Source: Treponema sp.
GTDB taxonomy: Bacteria; Spirochaetota; Spirochaetia; Treponematales; Breznakiellaceae
Direction of reading: 5' to 3'
DNA length: 53,502 nt
Assembly: GCA_031276815.1 (NCBI GenBank)
Contig: JAISMJ010000101.1
Coordinates: 1 to 53,502 of the forward strand
Of the stretch, positions 32,277 to 40,441 are shown piece after piece. A program made the position numbers and the translations under genes. Each line of letters opens with the position of its first letter. The stretch's first letter is position 1. The notes under the pieces were generated by a model that was not told the DNA's origin, ran no database searches, and worked only from the letters and a program-made list of their open reading frames with translations.

Positions 32277-32330
32277 CTTTGGGCAACTAAAAGCGTCGAT
32301 TTCTTTTTTGATAGAAAGGTGGCGTCTATT

Positions 32331-32418
32331 GGAGCGGTGACCGAGTGGCCGAAGGTGGCTCCCTGCTAAGGAGTTTTACCCCTAAAGGGTAACGGAGGTT
32401 CGAATCCTCTCTGCTCCG
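32331..32418 (+). tRNA. tRNA-Ser (anticodon GCT)
   Basis: 88-nt class II tRNA. GGAGCGG pairs with CTGCTCC, discriminator G; loop CTGCTAA gives GCT; long variable arm; T-loop GTTCGAATC. 54 bases after the previous tRNA with no clear promoter between. Confidence 0.95.
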
Positions 32419-32432
32419 TGTCTTTTTTGTAT

Positions 32433-32506
32433 GAGGTTGTAGCTCAGCTGGATAGAGCATCAGATTGCGGATCTGAAGGTCGCACGTTCAAATCGTGTCA
32501 GCCTCA
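32433..32506 (+). tRNA. tRNA-Arg (anticodon GCG)
   Basis: 74 nt. GAGGTTG pairs with CAGCCTC; anticodon stem TCAGA/TCTGA closes the loop TTGCGGA, giving anticodon GCG at 32467-32469; A in the D-loop as in arginine tRNAs. Most bacteria use ACG (read as inosine) here. 14 bases after tRNA-Ser(GCT). Confidence 0.9.
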
Positions 32507-32846
32507 TTGATGTTTTATGGTAAGAAAGTTTCCTGCCTGCAAAATAGGATCGATGTTTGTGGATCAAGTAGTTAATCTAAATTATAGAAGTAACATCAAC
32601 CATCTGCCTGTGGAAACTGGAGTATTCAGGTGCGGAGCTATAGTGAGCGTTAACCGTTTGGATAGCATCTATTACTTCTTTAAATTTCCTTGAATGTCAA
32701 AACCTGTTAATAAGAATATATATTCTCGTTTTTCTATGGTATATCATCAGAGTTGTCCGTTGGTTTTTTCGTACATAGACCATGCTTTCCAAGAACATTC
32801 TTAGCCCCCATATTGGCGGTATGGGGACGGTTTCCCCTACAAGGGG
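32507..32846. other. Gene-free stretch between tRNA-Arg and tkt, with two hairpins
   Basis: No gene seen. Near tkt, CCCC/GGGG at 32834-32846 and CCCCATA/TATGGGG-type pairing around 32805-32826 form two stems directly after the tkt stop (minus strand). No T run follows, so they may protect or loosely terminate the tkt mRNA. Confidence 0.45.
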
Positions 32847-34844
32847 TTATTCCGCACAGAGCGCAGCAAGCGCGTCCGAAGTGAAACCAAGATACGCCGC
32901 GACTTTTTCAGCAGGACCCGATTCACCAAAACGATCTATGGCCAGAATGGTTTTTGGTTCTGTCCATCGTTCCCAGCCTGCGCGAACGCCTGCTTCCGCG
33001 ACAACGATTTTCACACAGCCACATTCACAGTGTCCGCCCGGAATGATCGTATCCTGAAGCTCCGTGGGTTGTTCCTCAAATAATTCACGGCTTATCATGG
33101 ACACAACCTGTACTTTCTTCTTACTCTTTGCCTCCGTTTTCTTTGCAGCATCAAGTGCTAAACCCACTTCAGAACCGGTAGCGATGATAATCACATTTGG
33201 GTTATCTTCCTTTTTGACAACGTAAGCGCCGGTACGAATGGTATCCCGCCAATCCGGATCGGCCTTCTCAAACACCGTGAGATTCTGCCGAGAAAGAGCG
33301 AGTACTGTAGGACCCGCAGTATTTTCCAGAGCCATTTCCCACGCAACTGCGGTTTCTTCCGCATCGGCAGGGCGCAGTACGCGTACATTGGGAATAATGC
33401 GGAGAGACGCAAGATGTTCTATTGGTTGATGAGTGGGACCGTCCTCACCCACATAAATGGAATCGTGGGTAAGCACATAGATGACGGGCTGTTTCATCAG
33501 GGCGGAAAGCCGGAGCGCGGGGCGCAGATAGTCGGCAAAAACCATAAATGTAGCGCAGTACGCCCGCAATCCTCCGTGCAGCGTAATGCCATTCGAGATT
33601 GCCGCCATAGCGAACTCACGGATACCAAAGTGAATGTAGCGTCCCGCCCTGTTTGCAACTGAGTAGTCCGCTGCATTTGGCACAGTCGCGGGCAAACCGA
33701 CCGCGTTCGGTCCTTTAAGGTCAGCCGAACCACCCACAAGGAAAGGATTGGCTGCAGCAATCGCCCCAAGCGCCTTGTTGCCAGCAGTGCGAGTAGCGAG
33801 CTTGTCTCCGGCGTTAAAAACAGGAAGCACTGCCGGAAGAGAGGTATCTGAAAAAAATAAATCCCATTCGGCTTTTTTTTCAGGATTTTCTTTTGCCCAC
33901 GCCTCAAAACTCGCTTCCCATGTGGTGCGCATTTTTTCCCACTCATCCTGTTTTTTCTTGAAATAGGCAACGGCTTCCGGCGCAATAAAGAAGTCTCCGT
34001 GTATGCCTAACGCTGCTTTTGCCGCCGCTAGTTCTTCGGTGCCGAGTGGAGCTCCGTGAACATCAGCGGTATTTTGCTTGTGGGGCGCTCCCTTCCCGAT
34101 GATGGATTTCAGTATGATGATGCTCGGCTTTGCTGTTTCTGCCTTTGCTTTTTCAATCAAAGAAGCAATCTCCGCAAAGTCATACATGGAGCCGTTCAGT
34201 ACCTGCCAGCCGTAGGCTTCGTAGCGTTTAGCGACGTCTTCGGTAAAAGTCAAATCTGTACTTCCGTCTATGGTGATTTTGTTGGAATCGTAGAACACGA
34301 TGAGCTTTCCAAGCTGAAAATGACCGGCAAAGGAGCTTGCCTCTGCGGAAACGCCTTCCATAAGACAACCGTCGCCCACAAGCACATAGGTGTAATGATC
34401 CACAACCGCATAGTTATCGGTGTTGAATCGCGCCGCCAACATGGTTTCCGCTACTGCCATGCCAACGGCAGTAGCGAAACCCTGACCCAACGGACCGGTT
34501 GTGGTTTCTATACCGCCCGCAAGTCCGTATTCGGGATGACCTGCGGCACGGGAGCCTATCTGCCTGAAGGTTTTAATATCCTCAAGGCTGATGTCCTTGT
34601 AGCCTGCAAGGTGTAAAAGACCGTATAAGAACAGAGAACCGTGTCCAGCGGACAAGACAAAACGATCACGGTTGCGCCATGAAGGACACGAGGGATCATG
34701 CTTGAGTATATCCCCATAGAGAACGGCGCCTAATTCGGCGGCTCCAAGTGGAAGACCAGGATGTCCTGAATTCGCTTTTTGAATGGCATCCATGCTTAAC
34801 GAGCGTACGCTTAATGCGATTTTTTCTAACGCTTTTGTATCCAT
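32847..34844 (-). CDS. tkt: Transketolase
   Basis: Thiamine-diphosphate enzyme of the pentose phosphate pathway, 665 aa, normal length. N-terminal AIQKANSGHPGLPLGAAELGAVLYG; ThDP-binding GDGCLMEGVSAEASSFAGHFQLGKLIVFYDSNKI; middle domain FGIREFAMAAISNGITLHGGLRAYCATFMVFADY and LTHDSIYVGEDGPTHQPIEHLASLR; C-terminal VVSMISRELFEEQ. It moves two-carbon units between sugar phosphates. A GAGGT ribosome-binding site precedes the ATG. A single CRISPR-type repeat lies 19 bases upstream of the start codon in the leader. Confidence 0.97.
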   Translation of the reverse strand: MDTKALEKIALSVRSLSMDAIQKANSGHPGLPLGAAELGAVLYGDILKHDPSCPSWRNRDRFVLSAGHGSLFLYGLLHLAGYKDISLEDIKTFRQIGSRAAGHPEYGLAGGIETTTGPLGQGFATAVGMAVAETMLAARFNTDNYAVVDHYTYVLVGDGCLMEGVSAEASSFAGHFQLGKLIVFYDSNKITIDGSTDLTFTEDVAKRYEAYGWQVLNGSMYDFAEIASLIEKAKAETAKPSIIILKSIIGKGAPHKQNTADVHGAPLGTEELAAAKAALGIHGDFFIAPEAVAYFKKKQDEWEKMRTTWEASFEAWAKENPEKKAEWDLFFSDTSLPAVLPVFNAGDKLATRTAGNKALGAIAAANPFLVGGSADLKGPNAVGLPATVPNAADYSVANRAGRYIHFGIREFAMAAISNGITLHGGLRAYCATFMVFADYLRPALRLSALMKQPVIYVLTHDSIYVGEDGPTHQPIEHLASLRIIPNVRVLRPADAEETAVAWEMALENTAGPTVLALSRQNLTVFEKADPDWRDTIRTGAYVVKKEDNPNVIIIATGSEVGLALDAAKKTEAKSKKKVQVVSMISRELFEEQPTELQDTIIPGGHCECGCVKIVVAEAGVRAGWERWTEPKTILAIDRFGESGPAEKVAAYLGFTSDALAALCAE

Positions 34845-34863
34845 AACAGTACCTCTTTACAAT

Positions 34864-34896
34864 ATTTCAATCCACACGCGCCACGAAGAGCGCGAC
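34864..34896 (-). CRISPR. Solitary type I-C-like CRISPR repeat in the tkt leader
   Basis: Read on the minus strand the 33-nt element starts GTCGCGCTCTTCG, continues TGGCGCG and ends TGTGGATTGAAAT. It has a perfect CGCGC/GCGCG stem and the GATTGAAAT 3' handle of type I-C repeats. Only one copy is present, no second repeat, spacer series or cas gene is seen in the window. It could be a relic, or a stray repeat used as a leader structure for tkt. Confidence 0.65.
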
Positions 34897-35137
34897 TATT
34901 ATTATTTAAGCCAATCTCATATCGGTTTTGAGACGGACTTGATATCATAAGTTTACATTTTAATATTCTTTTACGCAATATGGCAATGGAAGAAGTGCAA
35001 AATATGGGATCTCCGTCTTATCTCCTCAATTAGACTGCTTACCTCTAATCCGCGTATTAGCTTTTTTCCTTTTATATTTTGCAAGTAAATCGGCGGGTCT
35101 CCCGATAGTTTGTATTTTTGCTTTTTGTATGCACCTC
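34897..35137. other. Gene-free A+T-rich stretch between tkt and nadE
   Basis: No gene. A TCTCA/TGAGA inverted pair lies near 34910-34931. A plus-strand terminator-like hairpin is at 35045-35067 although no plus-strand gene lies upstream of it, hinting that something was lost here. Confidence 0.45.
35045..35067 (+). terminator. Terminator-like hairpin without an upstream gene
   Basis: CTAAT (35045-35049) pairs with ATTAG (35056-35060), followed by CTTTTTT on the plus strand. The nearest upstream gene, tkt, runs the other way. Confidence 0.4.
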
Positions 35138-35167
35138 TTGTCAAGCTGAATAATTATAGTATATTAT
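35138..35167 (+). promoter_or_regulatory. nadE promoter, leaderless arrangement
   Basis: TTGTCA (35138-35143) with TATATT at 16 bp (35160-35165) or TATTAT at 18 bp (35162-35167); the nadE ATG is 7-9 bases on. No Shine-Dalgarno sequence. Confidence 0.6.
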
Positions 35168-35174
35168 AATTACT

Positions 35175-36863
35175 ATGAAAGTAGCGATTGCACAGATCAA
35201 TTCTTTTATCGGCGATTTCGCTGGTAATAGAGAGAAAATACGTACATGGACGGAAAAAGCCCAGTCGCAACAGGCGGATATAGTACTTTTTCCGGAACTT
35301 GCCGTATGCGGGTACCCGCCAATGGATCTGCTCGATCAGGATTGTTTTGTTGAGAAGAATATACAGGTTATTCATAACCTTCAACGTATATTACCCAGAA
35401 ATATAGCTTGCGGAGTTGGCTTTGTGGGACGAAGCTCGTACTCGCTTGGAAAATCACTGGTAAATACCTATGGCATTATTTTAGATGGAAAACTCGTGTT
35501 TGAGCAGATCAAAACTCTGCTTCCCACCTACGATGTGTTTGACGAAGCCCGTAATTTCGAAAGTGCCCGCGAATGGAACGTCTTTGAGTACAAGGGAGAG
35601 CGCATAGGCGTTGCGATTTGTGAAGACGTGTGGCGGGAAACCGATATTCCCGGTACGCAGTATGTCCATGATCCGGTGAAGGAACTTTTCGATCAGGGTG
35701 TTAGCCTGCTCTGCGTGCCGTCAGCTTCGCCGTATGTGGCGGAAAAACTTTCGGTGCGGTACAATTTGGCGAGACGCATCGGTGCGCGGGGCAATGCGGC
35801 GCTCGCCTACGTCAATGCGGTAGGCGCGAATGATTCCATTATCTTTGACGGAAGGTCATTCGCCATCCTCCCTGCTGGCAGGAATTTGCTCTTCCATGGA
35901 GCGGCTTTTAACGAGGATATGTTCATGTTTGATACTGCCGGAGGTACGGATGAGCCGTCGACGGCAGCCGTAGCATGGGAGGATGTAACCGCCGAACATG
36001 AGCTTGACGCCGTTGAAGAAGCTCTCATCATGGGCATACGGGACTACATGGCGAAATGCGGCTTTACCTGCGCCCACCTTGGACTTTCAGGCGGCATTGA
36101 TTCCGCGCTAGTGGCGTACTTGGCGGTCAAAGCGGCAGGACAAGACAAAACCGTGTGCTTCAGTATGCCGTCACGGTTCTCTTCGCAGGGGTCAAAGGAC
36201 GATGCGGCGGAGCTTGCCGCCCGTCTCGGCTGCCGGTACGTGTCGCTACCTATAGAGCCGGTGTTCACGAGTTTTCTTGACGCGCTGGAGCCAGTGTTCG
36301 GGAAAAAGCCTTTTGATAGTACCGAGGAAAATCTGCAAGCCCGCATACGGGGAACCTTGCTCATGGCGTATGCCAACAAATTTTCCTCAATATTGCTCGC
36401 CACAGGCAATAAGAGCGAACTGGCGATGGGATACTGCACCTTGTATGGGGACACAAACGGGGCGTTGTGCCCGATAGGCGATCTTTTCAAGACCGAAGTA
36501 TTTGCGCTGTGCCGGCGCATCAACGAAAAGGCGGTTAAGCAAGAAGGGAACATCATCATACCGGAGGCGATTCTTACCAAACCCCCGTCGGCGGAACTCC
36601 GTCCGAATCAGAAAGATCAGGACAGTCTGCCGCCTTACGAAACTTTAGATGAGATCCTCAGGCTGTACCTGTTTGATAACCTTTCAAAAGAAGAGATTGC
36701 GGACAAGGGGTGGGATGCGGGGCTTGCTGAACAGATCATCAAGACTGTAGCGCGGGCGGAATTCAAACGCCGTCAGGCGCCGCCGGTGCTTAAGGTGTCG
36801 AAGCGGGCTTTTGGTATGGGGCGACGTATGCCCATCGCCCGGGATATATATGAAGCGCTATAG
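35175..36863 (+). CDS. nadE: Glutamine-dependent NAD+ synthetase
   Basis: 562 aa. The N-terminal ~260 residues are a nitrilase-type glutaminase (MKVAIAQINSFIGDFAGN; catalytic Glu in VLFPELAVCGYPP, Lys in EQIKTLLPTYDVFDE, Cys in GVAICEDVW) and residues ~285-562 are the NAD synthetase (HLGLSGGIDSALVAYLAVKAAG P-loop; NKSELAMGYCTLYGDTNGALCPIGDLFKTEVF). It amidates deamido-NAD with ammonia from glutamine and ATP, the last step of NAD synthesis. The gene stands alone between tkt and the cell-shape operon. Confidence 0.96.
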   Translation: MKVAIAQINSFIGDFAGNREKIRTWTEKAQSQQADIVLFPELAVCGYPPMDLLDQDCFVEKNIQVIHNLQRILPRNIACGVGFVGRSSYSLGKSLVNTYGIILDGKLVFEQIKTLLPTYDVFDEARNFESAREWNVFEYKGERIGVAICEDVWRETDIPGTQYVHDPVKELFDQGVSLLCVPSASPYVAEKLSVRYNLARRIGARGNAALAYVNAVGANDSIIFDGRSFAILPAGRNLLFHGAAFNEDMFMFDTAGGTDEPSTAAVAWEDVTAEHELDAVEEALIMGIRDYMAKCGFTCAHLGLSGGIDSALVAYLAVKAAGQDKTVCFSMPSRFSSQGSKDDAAELAARLGCRYVSLPIEPVFTSFLDALEPVFGKKPFDSTEENLQARIRGTLLMAYANKFSSILLATGNKSELAMGYCTLYGDTNGALCPIGDLFKTEVFALCRRINEKAVKQEGNIIIPEAILTKPPSAELRPNQKDQDSLPPYETLDEILRLYLFDNLSKEEIADKGWDAGLAEQIIKTVARAEFKRRQAPPVLKVSKRAFGMGRRMPIARDIYEAL

Positions 36864-36989
36864 CACTTCACAGGATCCATCGTTGTTGTTTTAGCCATTC
36901 GGTGTAGACATAAGACCGCTGAAACAACGCATAATTGATAGGAAAAGCCATGCAAAAACCTAAAAGCGTATTTATTATGAAATTAATGG

Positions 36990-37019
36990 TTGACTTTTCA
37001 TGTATAAATATTCTATCAT
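36990..37019 (+). promoter_or_regulatory. Promoter of the cell-shape operon
   Basis: TTGACT (36990-36995), 18-bp spacer, TATCAT (37014-37019). The first ATG is 16 bases on, giving a leader of about nine bases without a Shine-Dalgarno sequence. Confidence 0.55.
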
Positions 37020-37035
37020 ACACTAAATCTATTTT

Positions 37036-37992
37036 ATGAATCTGTTTATGAAAAAAAAGCTATCGGACTATGAATACCGTCTTCGGTGGAAGCGATTGCT
37101 TCAAGCAACCGTAGCCGGTGTGTGTATAGTTATTTTATTTTTGGGTGGTGGATTTCTTATATGGCATATACGGGAGAAATTTGTTAATGATAGGATATCG
37201 GCGCAGGAACTGTGGGAAAGCGGTGCTTATAAAGATATATTCGATATAAGCGGGACTATACTGGAAGAAACGCCGCTTGATTATGAGATGCTTATTCTGC
37301 GTGGCTTTTCGGCGTATCAGCTCGCGTTGGCTCAGATTACGATTTCAGATAAGGCTGTCTATATTGAAAAAAGTATACAATATCTTCGTAAGGCATTGCT
37401 TGTTAAGACTACGATCATGGATGGAGCTATCCAATATGTGCTGGGAAAGGCGTATTACGGTAAAGGTGCGGAATACGCTGGTTTGGCGGTGCAATCGCTG
37501 GAATTCGCGAAACAAATGGGCTTTTCCGGCGATGACATGAACGAGTACCTGGGAATAGCCTATGCGGCACTGCGCGACTACCGTATGAGTGTCGCCGCTC
37601 TGACGGAAGCGCTGAATTCGCCGAGAGGAGAAGGACATTTTTCGGATGCGCTTTTGTTGTCAATAGCGAATTCGTATATCGCTTTGGATGATTTTAATAT
37701 GGCAATCGCGTATCTTATGCGCTGTCTGGATATCTCCAAAGACGATAATGCCAAAAGACTGGTGAGATTTAAGCTTGGAGATATTTATTTCAAGCAAGAA
37801 GATTATTCGGCAGCTGAAAATCAATATACCGCGATTTTGAAGGATTTCGGCGAGAATGCCGATTCTCATTACTGGTTGGGTGAAATTAACGCGGCGAGAA
37901 ACAATCAGATACAGGCACGCGCTGAATGGCGCAAAGCCGTTCAGATTGATCCTACGCATAGATCAGCGCGTTCACGGCTTACCTTACGGTAA
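37036..37992 (+). CDS. Membrane-anchored TPR protein at the head of the mre operon
   Basis: 318 aa. A short basic cytoplasmic start, one membrane segment (residues ~27-49, LLQATVAGVCIVILFLGGGFLIW), then tetratricopeptide repeats to the end, e.g. IQYVLGKAYYGKGAEYAGLAVQSLEFAKQMG, MNEYLGIAYAALRDYRMSVAALTEALNS, LLSIANSYIALDDFNMAIAYLMRCLDIS and FKLGDIYFKQEDYSAAENQYTAILKDFGENADSHYWLGEI. It should display a TPR scaffold on the outer face of the membrane. Located 30 bases before mreB, it is likely part of the elongation machinery, perhaps a docking partner for MreC, PBP2 or RodA; this is inferred from position only. Confidence 0.82.
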   Translation: MNLFMKKKLSDYEYRLRWKRLLQATVAGVCIVILFLGGGFLIWHIREKFVNDRISAQELWESGAYKDIFDISGTILEETPLDYEMLILRGFSAYQLALAQITISDKAVYIEKSIQYLRKALLVKTTIMDGAIQYVLGKAYYGKGAEYAGLAVQSLEFAKQMGFSGDDMNEYLGIAYAALRDYRMSVAALTEALNSPRGEGHFSDALLLSIANSYIALDDFNMAIAYLMRCLDISKDDNAKRLVRFKLGDIYFKQEDYSAAENQYTAILKDFGENADSHYWLGEINAARNNQIQARAEWRKAVQIDPTHRSARSRLTLR

Positions 37993-38022
37993 GCCGTTTG
38001 CAATATATTTTGTGGAGGCTTT

Positions 38023-39054
38023 ATGTTTGGTGCCGTTTTAGAACTTGGAATTGATTTAGGGACATGTAATACCCTTATCTATATAAAGGGAAAAGGAATC
38101 GTCCTTGATGAACCTTCGGTTGTCGCCTACGAGAAGGGAACCAAGCGGATCTTTGCCGTCGGGAAAGACGCAAGGACTATGCTGTGGAGAACCCCGGAAA
38201 AATACATCGCCACGCGTCCTTTGCGGGATGGGGTGATTGCTGACCTTGATTCATGCGAAAAGATGATGCGTTACTTTATCTACAAGGTGTTGCCACGTTA
38301 CCGGTTGGTAAAGCCTCGTATGGTCATCGGAATCCCATCTTGTATTACCGAAGTTGAACGCCGTGCAGTTGAGGAAAGCGCGTTAAAAGCCGGCGCTAAA
38401 GACGTCATCGTCATTGAGGAAAGTCTTGTCGCAGCAATAGGCGCTGATATCCCGATCTTCGAACCTGCCGGACATATGGTCTGCGATATAGGCGGTGGTA
38501 CGACGGAAGTTTCGGTTATCTCCCTGGGAGGCATGGTAAAAACTAACGCGATTCGTGTGGGTGGTGATGAATTTGACGAGGCTATTGTCAAGAAGGTACG
38601 TACGGTGCATGATCTTATTATCGGCGAACACATGGCGGAACGGATCAAGATCGAGATAGGCAATGCGGCAACGGATGAAATGAGCGCCATTATGAGCATG
38701 GAAGTCAAGGGCATTAATGCGAATACAGGTCTGCCTCATAAGATAAATCTTGAATCCGATCAGGTACGCGAAGCCCTGCAAAACCCTATCTCCCAGATCA
38801 TAGATGAAATCAAAAAAACATTAAGCGAAACCCCGCCTGAATTGGCGGCGGATATTGCGGAACGTGGCATCGTGATGACGGGAGGAGGTTCGCTTCTTAA
38901 AGGACTTGCCCAGCTTATTTCAAAAGAGGCTAAGGTTCCTGTTTTTGTTGCTGAAAATCCGCTTCACTGTGTAGCGCTAGGCGCCGGTAAATACTTTGAA
39001 TACGCTAGGAAGTTCGAGATTTCCCGTGGTGCCTATGCTAAATTGAATAATTAG
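38023..39054 (+). CDS. mreB: Rod-shape actin homologue MreB
   Basis: 343 aa bacterial actin that guides sidewall peptidoglycan synthesis. Phosphate motifs: [28 protein letters not shown] at the N-terminus, connect and phosphate-2 region [22 protein letters not shown], and [16 protein letters not shown] near the end. GTGGAGG ribosome-binding site before the ATG. Its stop overlaps the mreC start by one base. Spirochaetes are helical, so MreB here probably sets cell width. Confidence 0.98.
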   Translation: MFGAVLELGIDLGTCNTLIYIKGKGIVLDEPSVVAYEKGTKRIFAVGKDARTMLWRTPEKYIATRPLRDGVIADLDSCEKMMRYFIYKVLPRYRLVKPRMVIGIPSCITEVERRAVEESALKAGAKDVIVIEESLVAAIGADIPIFEPAGHMVCDIGGGTTEVSVISLGGMVKTNAIRVGGDEFDEAIVKKVRTVHDLIIGEHMAERIKIEIGNAATDEMSAIMSMEVKGINANTGLPHKINLESDQVREALQNPISQIIDEIKKTLSETPPELAADIAERGIVMTGGGSLLKGLAQLISKEAKVPVFVAENPLHCVALGAGKYFEYARKFEISRGAYAKLNN

Positions 39055-39941
39055 TGAGCATTATGCAAAAAATAGAGGGAAAAAAGTCATCGTTTTCCTT
39101 TCATACGCCAGGCACCGTATTCGGGATTTTGGTTTTAGTTTCTTTCCTATTGCTCTTTTTCTCAACTAATAGCCTTGTATTTCGCTTTCAAGATATAGGA
39201 CTATCCTTTTTTTCAGGGCTGCGAAATGGTATCCATACGGTAGTTTCAGCGGTATCGGGAACAGTTGCAGCGGTTCAGGAACTGGCGGTGCTACGTGAAG
39301 AATACACTGAACTTACCAGCCGCATAGCTCGCTATGAACAGTTAGAGCGAAGCGCGGCGGATATTTTAATGGAAAACAAACGCCTGCGAGAGCAGCTTGG
39401 TTTTCTGGATACAGTAACATATAAATCCATTCCCGCGCATATTATCGGGAGAGATCCCGATAACCTTTTTTCAGTCATCGTAATCAATAGGGGAGAATAT
39501 CACGGCGTTACTGTGGATATGCCTATTGTTGCCTATCAAAATGGCGTAGAAGGCTTGGTCGGCAAGGTGATTCAAACCGCTCAATTCGAAAGTCTTATCA
39601 TGCCCCTATATGATGCCCGTTCTTTCGTTGCAGCACGACTTGCTTCCTCCCGCTATGAAGGTATCGTGGAGGGACAAGGTTCTCAAGATGCGCCGCTTAT
39701 CATGCGCTTCATACAAAAACGTGCGGTTGATGAAATAAATAACGGTGATGTCGTGATATCAAGTGGTCTGGGCATGGTGTATCCCGCAGAAATCAGTATA
39801 GGCAGAGTTACCAATGTCAGCTATCAGGAATACGAAATTTCAATAGAAATAATGCTGGAACCGGTTATTGATTACTCACGGTTGGAATATGTTTTTGTGC
39901 TTGATAAAGAAATTATTCGTACAGAAAAGGAAACCTTATGA
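39054..39941 (+). CDS. mreC: Rod-shape protein MreC
   Basis: 295 aa, starting at GTG (39054). One N-terminal membrane helix (FGILVLVSFLLLFFSTNSLVF), a coiled coil near residues 80-115 (LREEYTELTSRIARYEQLERSAADILMENKRLREQLGF), then two beta-barrel domains (IPAHIIGRDPDNLFSVIVINRGEYHGVTVDMPIVAYQNGVEGLVGKV). It links MreB to PBP2 on the outer face of the membrane. Its stop overlaps the mreD start by four bases. Confidence 0.95.
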   Translation: MSIMQKIEGKKSSFSFHTPGTVFGILVLVSFLLLFFSTNSLVFRFQDIGLSFFSGLRNGIHTVVSAVSGTVAAVQELAVLREEYTELTSRIARYEQLERSAADILMENKRLREQLGFLDTVTYKSIPAHIIGRDPDNLFSVIVINRGEYHGVTVDMPIVAYQNGVEGLVGKVIQTAQFESLIMPLYDARSFVAARLASSRYEGIVEGQGSQDAPLIMRFIQKRAVDEINNGDVVISSGLGMVYPAEISIGRVTNVSYQEYEISIEIMLEPVIDYSRLEYVFVLDKEIIRTEKETL

Positions 39942-40441
39942 TAAAGAACATCATGTGGACTGTTACGTTTATCGTTGTTGCAATTCTCCTCCAATCGACA
40001 CTTTTATCGCACCTTGCCCTTTACCATGCGGTTCCCGATCTTGCGCTGGGAATTTTGGTGTTTTCATCGTACTTTAACGGTGTTATGACCGGACAACTCA
40101 CCGGTTTCTTTTCAGGATTGATGCTTGATTTTTTATCCGCCGCTCCGCTCGGACTTAATGCGCTCATCCGTACTATTGTTGGCGCACTTTCTGGGCTTAT
40201 CAAGGGCATCTTTGTCTTTGATGAGATTTTTCTCCCTATGTTGCTCTGCGGCGTGGCTACCGTGTTGAAAGCCATGATTCTCTTGCTGCTACACATCCTA
40301 TTTGTCGAAAGTATACACATCTATCCACTTAGAGAACCGCTGTTTTGGGTAGAACTTGCCCTTAATACATTTATTGCGCCGTTTTTATTTGCACTGTTGA
40401 GGTGCTTTAACGCGCTTCTTGTAAACAAGAAGGATATCTAA
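39938..40441 (+). CDS. mreD: Rod-shape protein MreD
   Basis: 167 aa, almost entirely membrane segments (MWTVTFIVVAILLQSTLLSHLALY; GVMTGQLTGFFSGLMLDFLSAAPLGLNALIRTIVGALSGLIKG). Small integral partner of MreC. Four-base overlap with mreC and one-base overlap with the PBP2 gene. Confidence 0.92.
   Translation: MIKNIMWTVTFIVVAILLQSTLLSHLALYHAVPDLALGILVFSSYFNGVMTGQLTGFFSGLMLDFLSAAPLGLNALIRTIVGALSGLIKGIFVFDEIFLPMLLCGVATVLKAMILLLLHILFVESIHIYPLREPLFWVELALNTFIAPFLFALLRCFNALLVNKKDI

Noticed and set aside
34864-35137. A CRISPR array between tkt and nadE
   Set aside because: Only one repeat-like unit is present; no second copy at spacer distance on either strand and no cas genes.
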